DNA of 64,000 nucleotides from Sciscionella marina DSM 45152. Lineage in GTDB: Bacteria > Actinomycetota > Actinomycetes > Mycobacteriales > Pseudonocardiaceae. Where the stretch lies: positions 219,246 through 283,245 of the forward strand of contig NZ_KB905447.1 of assembly GCF_000379465.1 (NCBI RefSeq), written 5' to 3'. The number at the start of each line of letters is the position of its first letter. The stretch's first letter is position 1. A program made the position numbers and the translations under genes. The notes beneath the pieces are model-generated. The model did no database searches and was not told where the DNA came from. It saw only the letters and a list, made by a program, of their open reading frames with translations. Shown piece after piece: positions 24,261 to 32,180 of the stretch.

Positions 24261-26573
24261 ATGTCTGCTACGACCATGGAACACGCGCCGCCGGGCAGCA
24301 GAGCGCCCGGTACGCGCAAACACACGCCGAGCCGCTGGTGGGCGCTCGCGGTGATCGGGCTCGCCCAGCTGATGGTGGTGCTCGACGCGACGATCGTGAA
24401 CATCGCGCTCCCCTCGGCACAGCACGACCTCGGCTTCACCAATGACGCGCGCACCTGGATCGTGACCGCGTACTCGCTCGCTTTCGGCAGCCTGCTGCTG
24501 CTCGGCGGGCGGCTCGCGGATCTGTTCGGGCGGCGCAACACCTTCATCATCGGCATCATCGGTTTCGGCGTGGTCTCCGCGCTCGGTGGTGCCGCGAACG
24601 GGTTCACCATGCTGGTGATCGCCCGCGCGCTGCAGGGAATGTTCGGCGCCCTGCTCGCTCCGTCCGCACTGTCCCTGCTCACCACCACGTTCACCGATCC
24701 GAAGGAACGCGGCCGCGCGTTCGGTGTGTTCGGTGCGATCGCCGGTTCCGGTGGCGCGATCGGGCTGCTGCTCGGCGGGGTGCTCACCGAGCACCTGGAC
24801 TGGCGCTGGACGATGTACGTGAACTGCGTGATCGCGGTGGTCGCCATTCTCGGTGCGCTGGTGTTCATCCGCCGCCAGACCCCGGTCGATCGACCGAAGC
24901 TGGACCTGCTCGGCACCGGTCTCGTCGCCGCGGGGCTGTTCTCCCTGGTGTTCGGGTTCTCCAACGCGGAGACCTACGACTGGAGCGACCCGATGTGCTG
25001 GGCGTTCCTCGCCGGGGGCGCGGTACTGATCGCCCTGTTCGCGTTCTGGGAGACCCGTGCGGCTCATCCACTGCTGCCGCTGCGCATTCTCGGTGATCGC
25101 AACCGGGCGGGGTCCTACCTGAGCGTGTTCATCTCGGGTGCGGGCATGTTCGGGGTGTTCCTGTTCCTGACCTACTACCTGCAGACCACGCTGCACTACA
25201 CGCCGATCCAGACCGGGCTCGGTTTCCTGCCCATGGTCGGCATGATGATGCTGGTCTCGCAGCTGTCCACGAACGTGCTCGTGCCCTACGTGGGCCCGAA
25301 GGCCACGGTCCCGGTGGGGATGGCGCTGGCCGCGGGTGCGCTCGTGCTGCTGACCGGTCTCGGCCCGGACAGTTCCTATGCCGCGCACGTGCTGCCCTCG
25401 CTGCTGATGCTCGGGGCGGGCCTCGCACTGGTCATGCCGGTCGCGATGAGCCTGGCCACGCTCGGGGTCGCCAGCCACGACCAGGGTGTCGCCTCCGCGA
25501 TGGTGAACACCATGCAGCAGGTCGGCGGTTCCATCGGTACCGCGCTGTTCAACACGATGGCGGCCACGGCGGCGGTGGACTATTTCGCCGAGCATCGCAC
25601 CGATCCCGATGTCGCCGTACAGGCCGGACTGCACAGCTACGCCTACGCGTACTGGTGGGCCGCGGGCTTCTTCGCTGCCGGGCTGCTCATCGCGGTGCTG
25701 ATCTACCGCAAGGGCCGCCCCTACGGCCAGCGCAAGAAGGAACAGGAGACCACGCAGGAGGTCCCGGCCGACGTCGTGGAGCCGAAGCACGCACTGCGCG
25801 CGGAGACCAATGGCAGCGGGGTTTCGGTGCACGGCAAGGTATTGCGCGGCAGGCAGGAGCCGGCCGCCGGTGCGGTGGTCACGCTCATCGACCAGGCCGG
25901 GCGCCAGATCGACCGCATCACCGCCGACCAGAACGGGCGGTACGCGGTGCTCGCGCCGACCAGCGGGAACTACGTGCTGCTCGGCGCCTCGCAAGGCCAC
26001 GAGCCGAGGGTCACCCCGCTCACGGTGGGCACCACCCCGCACGCCTTCGACATCCTGCTCAGCGAGAACACCGGTGAGCTCGAGGGCAGGGTGGTGGACC
26101 GTTCGGGGCCGATCGCCGGTGCGCTGACCGTGGTCACCGATGAGCAGGGCACCGTTTCCGGGTCCGCGCTCACCGCGACTGACGGCGGCTACCGGCACAC
26201 CGAGCTCGTGCCCGGCATCTACACGCTGACGGTGACCGCGGACGGCTACCAGCCGACGGCGGGACCGGTCACCGTGGCGGCCGGTGAGCCGACCAACCGG
26301 GATGTGGAACTGCGCGATGCCACGCGGTTGCACGGCACGGTACGCGATGCCGGCGGTGCCCCGCTGCACGATGCGCACGTCGCACTGCTGGACGAGGCGG
26401 GCAGCCTGGTGAATCGGTACCGGACCGGCGAGGACGGCGGCTTCGCCTTCGCCGACCTTCCCGGAGGCAGCTACACCATCGTGGCCAGCGGCTACCCGCC
26501 GGCCTCCAATGCGGTGACCCTCACCGGAACCGGGCGCGACGACGTGGAGCTCACGCTGAGCCACGCGGACTGA
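24261..26573 (+). CDS. DHA2-type MFS exporter with three C-terminal beta-sandwich repeats
   Basis: The 770-residue protein has a 14-helix MFS drug:H+ antiporter (residues about 25-500) with motif A GGRLADLFGRRN, motif B-like ARALQGMFGALLAPSAL and the family C motif GAIAGSGGAIGLLLGG. Beyond the usual end (about residue 500) come three repeats of about 80 residues starting near 523 (VHGKVLRG), 608 (LEGRVVDRSG) and 690 (LHGTVRDAGG). Each has the carboxypeptidase-regulatory/CnaB-like pattern of G-x-V...G-x-Y/F strands. A GGAGG site is 6 nt before the ATG at 24261. The repeats face the cytoplasm if the 14-helix topology holds. Confidence 0.9.
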   Translation: MSATTMEHAPPGSRAPGTRKHTPSRWWALAVIGLAQLMVVLDATIVNIALPSAQHDLGFTNDARTWIVTAYSLAFGSLLLLGGRLADLFGRRNTFIIGIIGFGVVSALGGAANGFTMLVIARALQGMFGALLAPSALSLLTTTFTDPKERGRAFGVFGAIAGSGGAIGLLLGGVLTEHLDWRWTMYVNCVIAVVAILGALVFIRRQTPVDRPKLDLLGTGLVAAGLFSLVFGFSNAETYDWSDPMCWAFLAGGAVLIALFAFWETRAAHPLLPLRILGDRNRAGSYLSVFISGAGMFGVFLFLTYYLQTTLHYTPIQTGLGFLPMVGMMMLVSQLSTNVLVPYVGPKATVPVGMALAAGALVLLTGLGPDSSYAAHVLPSLLMLGAGLALVMPVAMSLATLGVASHDQGVASAMVNTMQQVGGSIGTALFNTMAATAAVDYFAEHRTDPDVAVQAGLHSYAYAYWWAAGFFAAGLLIAVLIYRKGRPYGQRKKEQETTQEVPADVVEPKHALRAETNGSGVSVHGKVLRGRQEPAAGAVVTLIDQAGRQIDRITADQNGRYAVLAPTSGNYVLLGASQGHEPRVTPLTVGTTPHAFDILLSENTGELEGRVVDRSGPIAGALTVVTDEQGTVSGSALTATDGGYRHTELVPGIYTLTVTADGYQPTAGPVTVAAGEPTNRDVELRDATRLHGTVRDAGGAPLHDAHVALLDEAGSLVNRYRTGEDGGFAFADLPGGSYTIVASGYPPASNAVTLTGTGRDDVELTLSHAD

Positions 26574-26580
26574 GCGATCG

Positions 26581-26617
26581 TGTTGCGGTACGCGCCCTCA
26601 GTGCGCGTACCGCAACA
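26581..26617. terminator. Bidirectional hairpin overlapping a stop codon
   Basis: A perfect 15-bp inverted repeat (26581-26595 and 26603-26617) with a 7-nt loop lies between the convergent MFS and COG0523 genes. The COG0523 stop codon (26598-26600) is in the loop and its last codons (RYAH) are in the right arm, so the terminator doubles as coding DNA. Confidence 0.75.
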
Positions 26618-27578
26618 CATCCAGCAGATCCTTCTCGGTGCGCGGGTCCTCGGCGAGGCATCCGCGCAGCCGTTTCTCGATGTCCCCCGCATCCAGCGCG
26701 CGGCCGATCAGCACCAGATCGGTCGCGCGCTGTTGTCCGCGCGGCCACGGCTCCCGGCGGAACCGCAGATGCCGCCCGACGGTCTGCAGACCGAACCGGT
26801 CCGGGTATCCGGGCACGTCGAAGTAGGTGTATCCCTTGACCCGGAACAGCTCCGGCGGCCGGTCGCGCAGGAATTCCATCAGCAGCACGGGATCGAGCGG
26901 TTCTTCGGCGTGGAAGGACACCGATTCGTAGGTCTCGTGCGCATGTCCCGCGTGCGAGTCCGGTCCCTCGAGCTCGTCGAAGGACAACTGCCGCGGACCG
27001 GTCTCAGCGCTGCGGTCGAACAGCAGCTGCGGATCGAGCGCGCCGCCCACGGTCTCCACGATCGGCACCGCGGTGCCGATCCGCTCCCGCACCCGGTGCA
27101 GCGTGGCCTCGTCGGCGAGGTCGATCTTGTTCAGCACCACGAGATCCGCGAACGCCAGATGCCGTTCCAGGTCCGGGTTCTGCTCGGCGACCCATTCGAA
27201 TTCGGCGGCGTCCACCACCTCGAGCATGCCGCCGTACTCCAGCCGCTCCCCCGCGTTCGCCAACACCAGGCGCACCACGGCCTGCGGTTCGGCGAGCCCG
27301 CTCGGTTCCACGAGCACCACGTCGACATCCGCCTCCGCGAGCCCGGCGAGCGTGTCGCCCATGTCCTCGGTGTCGATCGCGCAGCACAGACAGCCGTTGC
27401 CGAACGAGACCATGGTGTCCACCTGGGCCGAGATCGCCATGGCGTCGATGTTGATCGCGCCGAAGTCGTTCACCACGACCCCGACCCGCACCCCGTTCCT
27501 GTTGTGCAGCACGTGATTGAGCAGGCTCGTCTTGCCGGAGCCGAGGAACCCGGCTACCACGATGACCGGAACCCGCAC
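26598..27578 (-). CDS. COG0523 (CobW-type) GTPase metallochaperone
   Basis: The 326-residue protein has Walker A GFLGSGKTS at residues 10-18, the metal-binding GNGCLCC, EPSG in the Walker B region, and NKID for guanine recognition, followed by a His-rich linker (SHAGHAHE) and a CobW C-terminal domain. Such GTPases deliver zinc, cobalt or other metals to target enzymes. The GTG at 27578 has a GGAGG site 5 nt upstream and was preferred to the ATG at 27611. No metal-responsive operator was recognised upstream, so the metal is not assigned. Confidence 0.9.
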   Translation of the reverse strand: MRVPVIVVAGFLGSGKTSLLNHVLHNRNGVRVGVVVNDFGAINIDAMAISAQVDTMVSFGNGCLCCAIDTEDMGDTLAGLAEADVDVVLVEPSGLAEPQAVVRLVLANAGERLEYGGMLEVVDAAEFEWVAEQNPDLERHLAFADLVVLNKIDLADEATLHRVRERIGTAVPIVETVGGALDPQLLFDRSAETGPRQLSFDELEGPDSHAGHAHETYESVSFHAEEPLDPVLLMEFLRDRPPELFRVKGYTYFDVPGYPDRFGLQTVGRHLRFRREPWPRGQQRATDLVLIGRALDAGDIEKRLRGCLAEDPRTEKDLLDVLRYAH

Positions 27579-27697
27579 TCTTTCCTCCTCGCTTGATCCT
27601 CCGGGCCGCAACGGTACCGTCCGATTCCCGCCAGCACGCCACCCGCCGGTGCTGCCACGCTGATCCGGTCCACCCGAGCTGGAGCGAGGTGTGCACC

Positions 27698-28321
27698 ATG
27701 CCGCTGCCTAACCGGGTCACGCCGTACGGGGAGATCCTGCGCGCCCCGGAACGCGGCACCCTGCTCGGCAACCGTGGCCGGCTGCACCGGATCACCTCCG
27801 ATGGCGATCGCGAACTCGTCCGGACCCACCGCACCCGGAACTGGCTCATCTGCCTGCTCGAGTTCAAGGGGCGGCGGCGCACCGTCATGGGGCCGCGTTC
27901 CTATACCGAGCTGTTCTTCCTGGACGAGGTCACCGCGCTGGCCGCGGGACACCGGCCGTGCGCCGAATGCCGCAACCGCGACCTCGACCGGTTCAAGCGC
28001 GCTGTGGGCATCACCGCGGCCGCACGGATCGACCAGCGCCTCGCCGCGGACCGGATGACCGCACAGGGCACCCGACGCACCCGGCCGATGGTCTTCGCCG
28101 AACTGCCCGAGGGGGCGGTGTTCGACTGGCAGGGTTCGCCCTGGCTGCGCTGGCACGGTGGCGTGCTGCGCTGGAGCCTCGGCGGCTACCGGGAACGGCG
28201 CACCGATTCCCTGGCACCCGCCGAGGTCCCCGTTCTCACCCCGCTGCTCACCGTGCAAGCTCTGCGCGGGGGCTATGTCCCCGGCGTGCACCCCAGCGCG
28301 GAGGACCTCAGTCGATCTTGA
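27698..28321 (+). CDS. Conserved hypothetical protein with GHRPCAECR motif
   Basis: The 207-residue protein is not one I can name. Visible features are an N-terminal basic region (GNRGRLHRI), RNWLICLLEFKGRRR, and a central HxxCxxC motif in AAGHRPCAECRNRD (about residue 88) that could bind zinc, then a WLRWHGGVLRWSLGGY segment. The motif suggests a small metal-binding, possibly nucleic-acid-related, protein, but this is only a guess. The ATG at 27698 has a GAGG site 8 nt upstream. Its 3' end overlaps the opposite-strand monooxygenase gene by 14 bp. Confidence 0.75.
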   Translation: MPLPNRVTPYGEILRAPERGTLLGNRGRLHRITSDGDRELVRTHRTRNWLICLLEFKGRRRTVMGPRSYTELFFLDEVTALAAGHRPCAECRNRDLDRFKRAVGITAAARIDQRLAADRMTAQGTRRTRPMVFAELPEGAVFDWQGSPWLRWHGGVLRWSLGGYRERRTDSLAPAEVPVLTPLLTVQALRGGYVPGVHPSAEDLSRS

Positions 28322-28631
28322 GCTCGCCCATCTCGCTCCACCACGTCGCGCCCTCGATCTTGGTGCTGACGATGTCCGGGGTCCGGCGCACCATGGGGCG
28401 CATGGTCTCCAGGCCCGCCCGGAAGTGCTGCGAGTTCACGTGCGCCTCGGCCGCATCGTCGGCGAAGGCCTCGACGAGCACGAAGGTGTTCTCCTCCTCG
28501 ACGCTGCGCGACCACTCGAACCACAGGTTGCCCGATTCCGCCCGGGTGGCCTTGGTGAACGCGTCCACGCTGTCCAGCCAAGTGTCCGCGTACTCGGCCT
28601 TGACCCGGAATTTGACCACGATGAAAATCAT
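28308..28631 (-). CDS. Antibiotic biosynthesis monooxygenase (ABM/YgiN-like)
   Basis: The 107-residue protein is a single ABM ferredoxin-like domain: FIVVKFRVKAEYADTWLDSV, EENTFVLVEAFADDAAEAHV with the conserved FVLVE..E..A pattern, then HVNSQHFRA. Such dimeric cofactor-free proteins act as quinol monooxygenases or heme-degrading enzymes. Its ATG overlaps the stop of an upstream MarR remnant by four bases, suggesting that it was once controlled from that operon. Confidence 0.85.
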   Translation of the reverse strand: MIFIVVKFRVKAEYADTWLDSVDAFTKATRAESGNLWFEWSRSVEEENTFVLVEAFADDAAEAHVNSQHFRAGLETMRPMVRRTPDIVSTKIEGATWWSEMGELKID

Positions 28632-28783
28632 CGCCCCAGTTTAGGCGGCCCGGTCCAGGCGGTTCCGCCGCCCGCCGCCCTGCCGAGCAGTTCGCGCAGC
28701 TGCTCGCGCTCCTCGGAACTCAGCCGGGACAGCAATACTTCGTCCACGCCGTCGGCGAGCACTTGCATCAAGACCGTCGTCAT
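28628..28783 (-). pseudogene. MarR-family C-terminal remnant
   Basis: The open frame encodes 51 residues, including ADGVDEVLLSRLSSEEREQL followed by RELLGRAAGG. This matches the last dimerisation helix of MarR regulators (DE-L-x-x-L-S-x-x-E-R-E-Q-L). The winged-helix domain is absent upstream, so the gene has lost its N-terminal two thirds. It retains a coupled ATGA junction with the ABM gene, indicating the original operon. Confidence 0.55.
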
Positions 28784-29250
28784 GGTCGACCTTCGATCTG
28801 CCGGAGGCAATGTGGGCGTGGTCCACGAAGATGAGCCCGGCAGGCGATCCGGTGAACATCCCGGATCTCCCGGTGCTCTCCCTCGATCCCGGTTCCCAGC
28901 CGGCCGGGATCGCGAACAAGCGGAGCAGAAGATCGAACGGCTCGCCGTCTCCCCCGTTCCCGGGGCCGGGGAGGTGTACTGCCGCGCCCGCTGTGGGTAC
29001 AGCCCGCGCAGCACCGATCCGGACCAGTATCCCGAGCGGTTCCGGCTCACCGCGGAGGAGCTCGCCGCGGCCATCGAGGTTCCCGCGATCCCGCCGTTGC
29101 GGAGCCGGTCATGAGCGACACCCTGATGTGGAGGTGCGCGCATCTGTGTCGGCGCACAGGACCGGGTCGTGGTGACCGCGCTGGTCCGGTGAACCCGTAC
29201 GGTTACCGGATCCGCCGCAGGAATGGCTCGCCCGGCCGATAGCGCAGCGG
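28784..29250. other. Decayed stretch without an intact gene
   Basis: About 470 bp with no convincing complete gene. On the + strand 28897-29114 has strong GC bias at third positions and encodes about 70 residues with AEQKIERLAVSPVP, EVYCRARCGYSPR and ERFRLTAEELAAAIEV, but no supported start. Another short coding-like fragment (QDRVVVTALVR) ends near 29192. These look like gene remnants I cannot identify, next to the truncated MarR gene. Confidence 0.45.
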
Positions 29251-29276
29251 CCGTTTCAGCGGTATAGCTGAAACGG
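29251..29276. promoter_or_regulatory. 10-bp dyad overlapping a start codon
   Basis: CCGTTTCAGC (29251-29260) and GCTGAAACGG (29267-29276) are a perfect inverted repeat with a 6-nt spacer GGTATA. The last base is the first base of the GTG start of the epimerase-like gene, so a bound repressor would block both transcription and any leaderless translation start. Confidence 0.6.
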
Positions 29277-30205
29277 TGCGCGTGTTCGTGACCGGGGCGA
29301 CCGGGGCTATCGGCGGTCATGCCGTCCCCGCGCTGGTGCACGCCGGTCACGAGGTGACCGCGCTGGCCAGGTCCGGGCAGAAGGCCGCGGTACTCGCCGG
29401 GCATGGCGCACGCCCGGTATCGGTCTCGCTGTTCGACGCCCGCGCCCTCACCGCGGTGTTCACCGGTATGGACGCGGTGGTCAACCTCGCCTCCGCGATG
29501 CCGAGCACGCTGCGTTTCCCGCTCTATGGCGCCTGGTGGGAGACCGAACGGGTACGCACCGAGGGCTCGGCCGCCGTGACCGAGGCGGCGCTCGCGGCGG
29601 GTGTCGGCAGGCTCGTCCAGGAATCGGTCGCGATGCTGTACCGGCCGGGCGGGAGCACCTGGATCCACGAGGACTGGCCGCTGGACGAGTACCCGCAGAC
29701 CCGGGGGAACCTGGCCGCCGAGGCGAGCGCGCGCCGGTTCACCGCGGCCGGCGGCATCGGAACCGTGCTGCGCCTCGGACTGTTCTACGGACCGGGCGCC
29801 GCGCACGCCGAACAGCTCTATGCCCTGGCACGGAAGCGGATCGGGGTGCGGTTCGGGCCGCCGGGGAACTACGTCTCGCTCATCCATCTCACCGATGCGG
29901 CACGGGCCGTCGTCGCCGCGCTGACGGCACCGGCGGGGCCGTTCAACGTGGTCGACGACGAACCACTGACCCAGCGCGAACAGCTGGCGGCGCTCACCAC
30001 CGCTGCCGGTCGCACCCCGCTGCTGCGCGGTCCGGGACGTGCCGGGCTGCTGCTTGGTTCCCGGCTGACCTCGCTGACCCGCTCACTGCGGGTCAGCAAC
30101 ACCGCCTTCCGTGCGGAGACCGGCTGGGCGCCGCGCTATCCCAGTGCCCGGGCGGGATGGCTGGCCACGGCCGCGGTACTGGACCGGCAAATTAGGCAAG
30201 GCTAA
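29276..30205 (+). CDS. NAD(P)-dependent epimerase/dehydratase-like (extended SDR)
   Basis: The 309-residue protein is an extended/atypical SDR: GATGAIGGH glycine motif at residues 7-15, DAVVNLAS, catalytic region VQESVAMLYRPGG, and a C-terminal substrate domain with NVVDDEPLTQREQL. The active-site YxxxK is not in its usual form, so it may be an NAD(P)-binding reductase rather than a sugar epimerase. There is no ribosome site; a 10-bp dyad abuts the GTG start, suggesting a leaderless message under repressor control. Its last codons lie inside an iron box for the next gene. Confidence 0.82.
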   Translation: MRVFVTGATGAIGGHAVPALVHAGHEVTALARSGQKAAVLAGHGARPVSVSLFDARALTAVFTGMDAVVNLASAMPSTLRFPLYGAWWETERVRTEGSAAVTEAALAAGVGRLVQESVAMLYRPGGSTWIHEDWPLDEYPQTRGNLAAEASARRFTAAGGIGTVLRLGLFYGPGAAHAEQLYALARKRIGVRFGPPGNYVSLIHLTDAARAVVAALTAPAGPFNVVDDEPLTQREQLAALTTAAGRTPLLRGPGRAGLLLGSRLTSLTRSLRVSNTAFRAETGWAPRYPSARAGWLATAAVLDRQIRQG

Positions 30206-30210
30206 CCTAA
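30192..30210 (+). promoter_or_regulatory. DtxR/IdeR-type iron box
   Basis: The 19-mer TTAGGCAAGGCTAACCTAA matches the actinobacterial iron-box consensus TTAGGTTAGGCTAACCTAA at 17 of 19 positions. It overlaps the stop codon of the upstream gene and lies 68 bp before the next SDR start. Iron-loaded DtxR/IdeR binding there would repress the downstream gene in iron sufficiency. Confidence 0.8.
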
Positions 30211-30277
30211 AAGAGGAGATTCGGGATATAGTCGACGGCCGGAAAGGCGGACTCCGCGGCGCGATCAAGGAGTGGGT

Positions 30278-31045
30278 ATGGGGAGCCTCAGTGGCAAGAT
30301 CGCATTGGTCACCGGTAGCAGCCGGGGAATCGGGCGAGGGATCGCCGAACGCCTGGCCAGGGACGGCGCCCTGGTCGGCGTGCACTACGGCAACAACGAG
30401 GCGGCCGCCAAGGAGACCGCCGCGCTCATCTCCGCGGCGGGTGGCCGGGCCTTCATCGTCGGTGCGGAACTGGGCGTGCCCGGCGATATGGACACACTCA
30501 TGGCCGGACTCGTCGCCGGGCTCGAGGCGCACGGCGAATCCACGATCGACATCCTGGTGCACAACGCGGGGCTCAACTTCATGGGCCGCTCGATCGAGGT
30601 GCTGACGCCCGAGGAATTCGACCGGATGATCGCGGTCAACGTCAAGGCCCCGTTCTTCCTGACCCAGCGGCTGCTGCCCCGGTTGCGCGAGGGCGGCCGG
30701 ATCATCAACATCTCCTCGGTCTCCACCCGGGTGGCCTCCTCCGGGGACAGCATCGGTTATCCGCTCAGCAAGGGCGCGCTGGATGTATTCAGCCATGCGC
30801 TGGCCAAATACCTCGGTCCGCGGCGAATCACCGTGAACGCCGTGGGAGTGGGCTATACCGACACCGATATGACCGCCGAGGTGCTCGCCGACCCGGCACA
30901 CGTCGAGCGCAACGTCAGCAGGACCGCGCTCGGCCGGATCGGTCAGGTGCCGGACATCGCCGACGCGGTCGCCTTCCTCGCCTCCGACGAGGCACGCTGG
31001 ATCACCGGGACCAAGCTCGATGTCAGCGGGGGCGTCGGACTGTAG
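30278..31045 (+). CDS. SDR oxidoreductase under an iron box
   Basis: The 255-residue protein is a classical SDR of the FabG type: TGSSRGIGRG glycine motif, ILVHNAGLNF, catalytic Ser in NISSVSTRV, YPLSK as YxxxK, and the end GTKLDVSGGVGL. The Arg after the glycine motif favours NADPH. An AAGGAG site is 5 nt before the ATG at 30278. Iron-box control is unusual for a stand-alone SDR and suggests a role in siderophore synthesis, siderophore reduction or iron-sparing metabolism; no siderophore genes are seen nearby. Confidence 0.88.
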   Translation: MGSLSGKIALVTGSSRGIGRGIAERLARDGALVGVHYGNNEAAAKETAALISAAGGRAFIVGAELGVPGDMDTLMAGLVAGLEAHGESTIDILVHNAGLNFMGRSIEVLTPEEFDRMIAVNVKAPFFLTQRLLPRLREGGRIINISSVSTRVASSGDSIGYPLSKGALDVFSHALAKYLGPRRITVNAVGVGYTDTDMTAEVLADPAHVERNVSRTALGRIGQVPDIADAVAFLASDEARWITGTKLDVSGGVGL

Positions 31046-31048
31046 GGC

Positions 31049-32131
31049 TCATGGGACCGGGTGCAGCCAGTCGTCCGGGTCCTCGGCGCGGCCGTACTGG
31101 ATGTCGAGCAGATGCTCGCGCAGGCCGAGCGTGATCTTGCCCGGAGCACCGGCGCCCACGGTGAATTCCCCTTCCCGGCCCCGGAACCCGGTGATCGGGG
31201 TGACCACCGCCGCGGTTCCGGCCGCGAACACCTCCGTGACGGTGCCCTCGCGGCAACCCGTGCGCAGCTCGGCGAGCCCGATGGCCCGCTCGACCGGGGT
31301 GAGCCCGTGCTCCTCGGCGAGCGCGAGCAGGCTCGCCCTGGTGACGCCTTCGAGGATGGTGCCGAGTTCCGGGGTCACCAGCTTGCGGTCCGAGGTGACC
31401 AGGAAGATGTTCATGGTCCCGGATTCCTCGAGCCTGCTCCGGTCCGCCGCGTCCAGGTAGAGCACCTGATCGCAGCCGTGTTCCCGGGCTTCCTGTTGCG
31501 CGGCAAGGCTTCCCGCGTAGTTGCCGCCGCACTTGGCCGCCCCGGTGCCGCCCTTGCCCGCGCGGGTGTACTCTTCGGTGATCCACAGCTTCACCCCGGA
31601 ATCGCCGGAGAAGTAGCCGCTCGAGGGGCTGGCGATCACCGCGTAGCGCGCCTCGGTGGCCGAGCGGACGCCGAGGAAAGCCTCGCTGGCGAACAGATAC
31701 GGGCGCAGATACAGGCTCTGCTCCCCCTCGCCCGCGGGCACCCAGTCCGCGTCCGCGCGCACCAGCGCCTCGAGGCTGCGCACGAAATCCGTCTCGTCGA
31801 GCGGCGGAAGGGCCAGCCGTCGCGCCGAATCGGCAAACCGGCGGGCATTGCGCCACGGACGAAACAACCGGATCCCGCCGTCCTCGTGCCGGTAGGCCTT
31901 GAGCCCCTCGAAGATCTCCTGCGCGTAGTGCAGTACCCCCGCCGCGGGGTGCAGGCTGAACGGGGCGAGTGCGGTCACCCGCCGGTCGTGCCAGCCCGTG
32001 TCCGCGGTCCAGGTGGCGACCGCCATGTGATCGGTGAAGTACGCCCCGAAACCGGGATCGGCGAGAATAGCGGCACGCCGGTCGGCCGGGGTCGGGTCCT
32101 GGTGCGGCTCGAGCGGGAAATCGGCAGTCAT
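31049..32131 (-). CDS. ilvE: Branched-chain amino acid aminotransferase
   Basis: The 360-residue protein is a class IV PLP aminotransferase. The PLP lysine is in GTGAAKCGGNYAGS, with LHYAQEIFEGLKAYR at the N-terminal side and ESGTMNIFLV and GCREGTVTEVFAAGTAAVV as cofactor-phosphate and substrate motifs. It performs the last step of leucine, isoleucine and valine synthesis or their first catabolic step. It lies 49 bp downstream of paaE but probably has its own promoter, and converges with the SDR gene (3-bp gap). Confidence 0.93.
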   Translation of the reverse strand: MTADFPLEPHQDPTPADRRAAILADPGFGAYFTDHMAVATWTADTGWHDRRVTALAPFSLHPAAGVLHYAQEIFEGLKAYRHEDGGIRLFRPWRNARRFADSARRLALPPLDETDFVRSLEALVRADADWVPAGEGEQSLYLRPYLFASEAFLGVRSATEARYAVIASPSSGYFSGDSGVKLWITEEYTRAGKGGTGAAKCGGNYAGSLAAQQEAREHGCDQVLYLDAADRSRLEESGTMNIFLVTSDRKLVTPELGTILEGVTRASLLALAEEHGLTPVERAIGLAELRTGCREGTVTEVFAAGTAAVVTPITGFRGREGEFTVGAGAPGKITLGLREHLLDIQYGRAEDPDDWLHPVP

Positions 32132-32180
32132 GGTCCCGATTCTAGGCTGGTTTCCAGGTTTTCCTTGCCGTTGACAGTTC

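Noticed and set aside
24171..26564. A - strand open frame of about 800 codons
   Set aside because: Antisense to the exporter gene; His/Arg/Gly-rich with no motif, while the + strand frame is a clear MFS protein.
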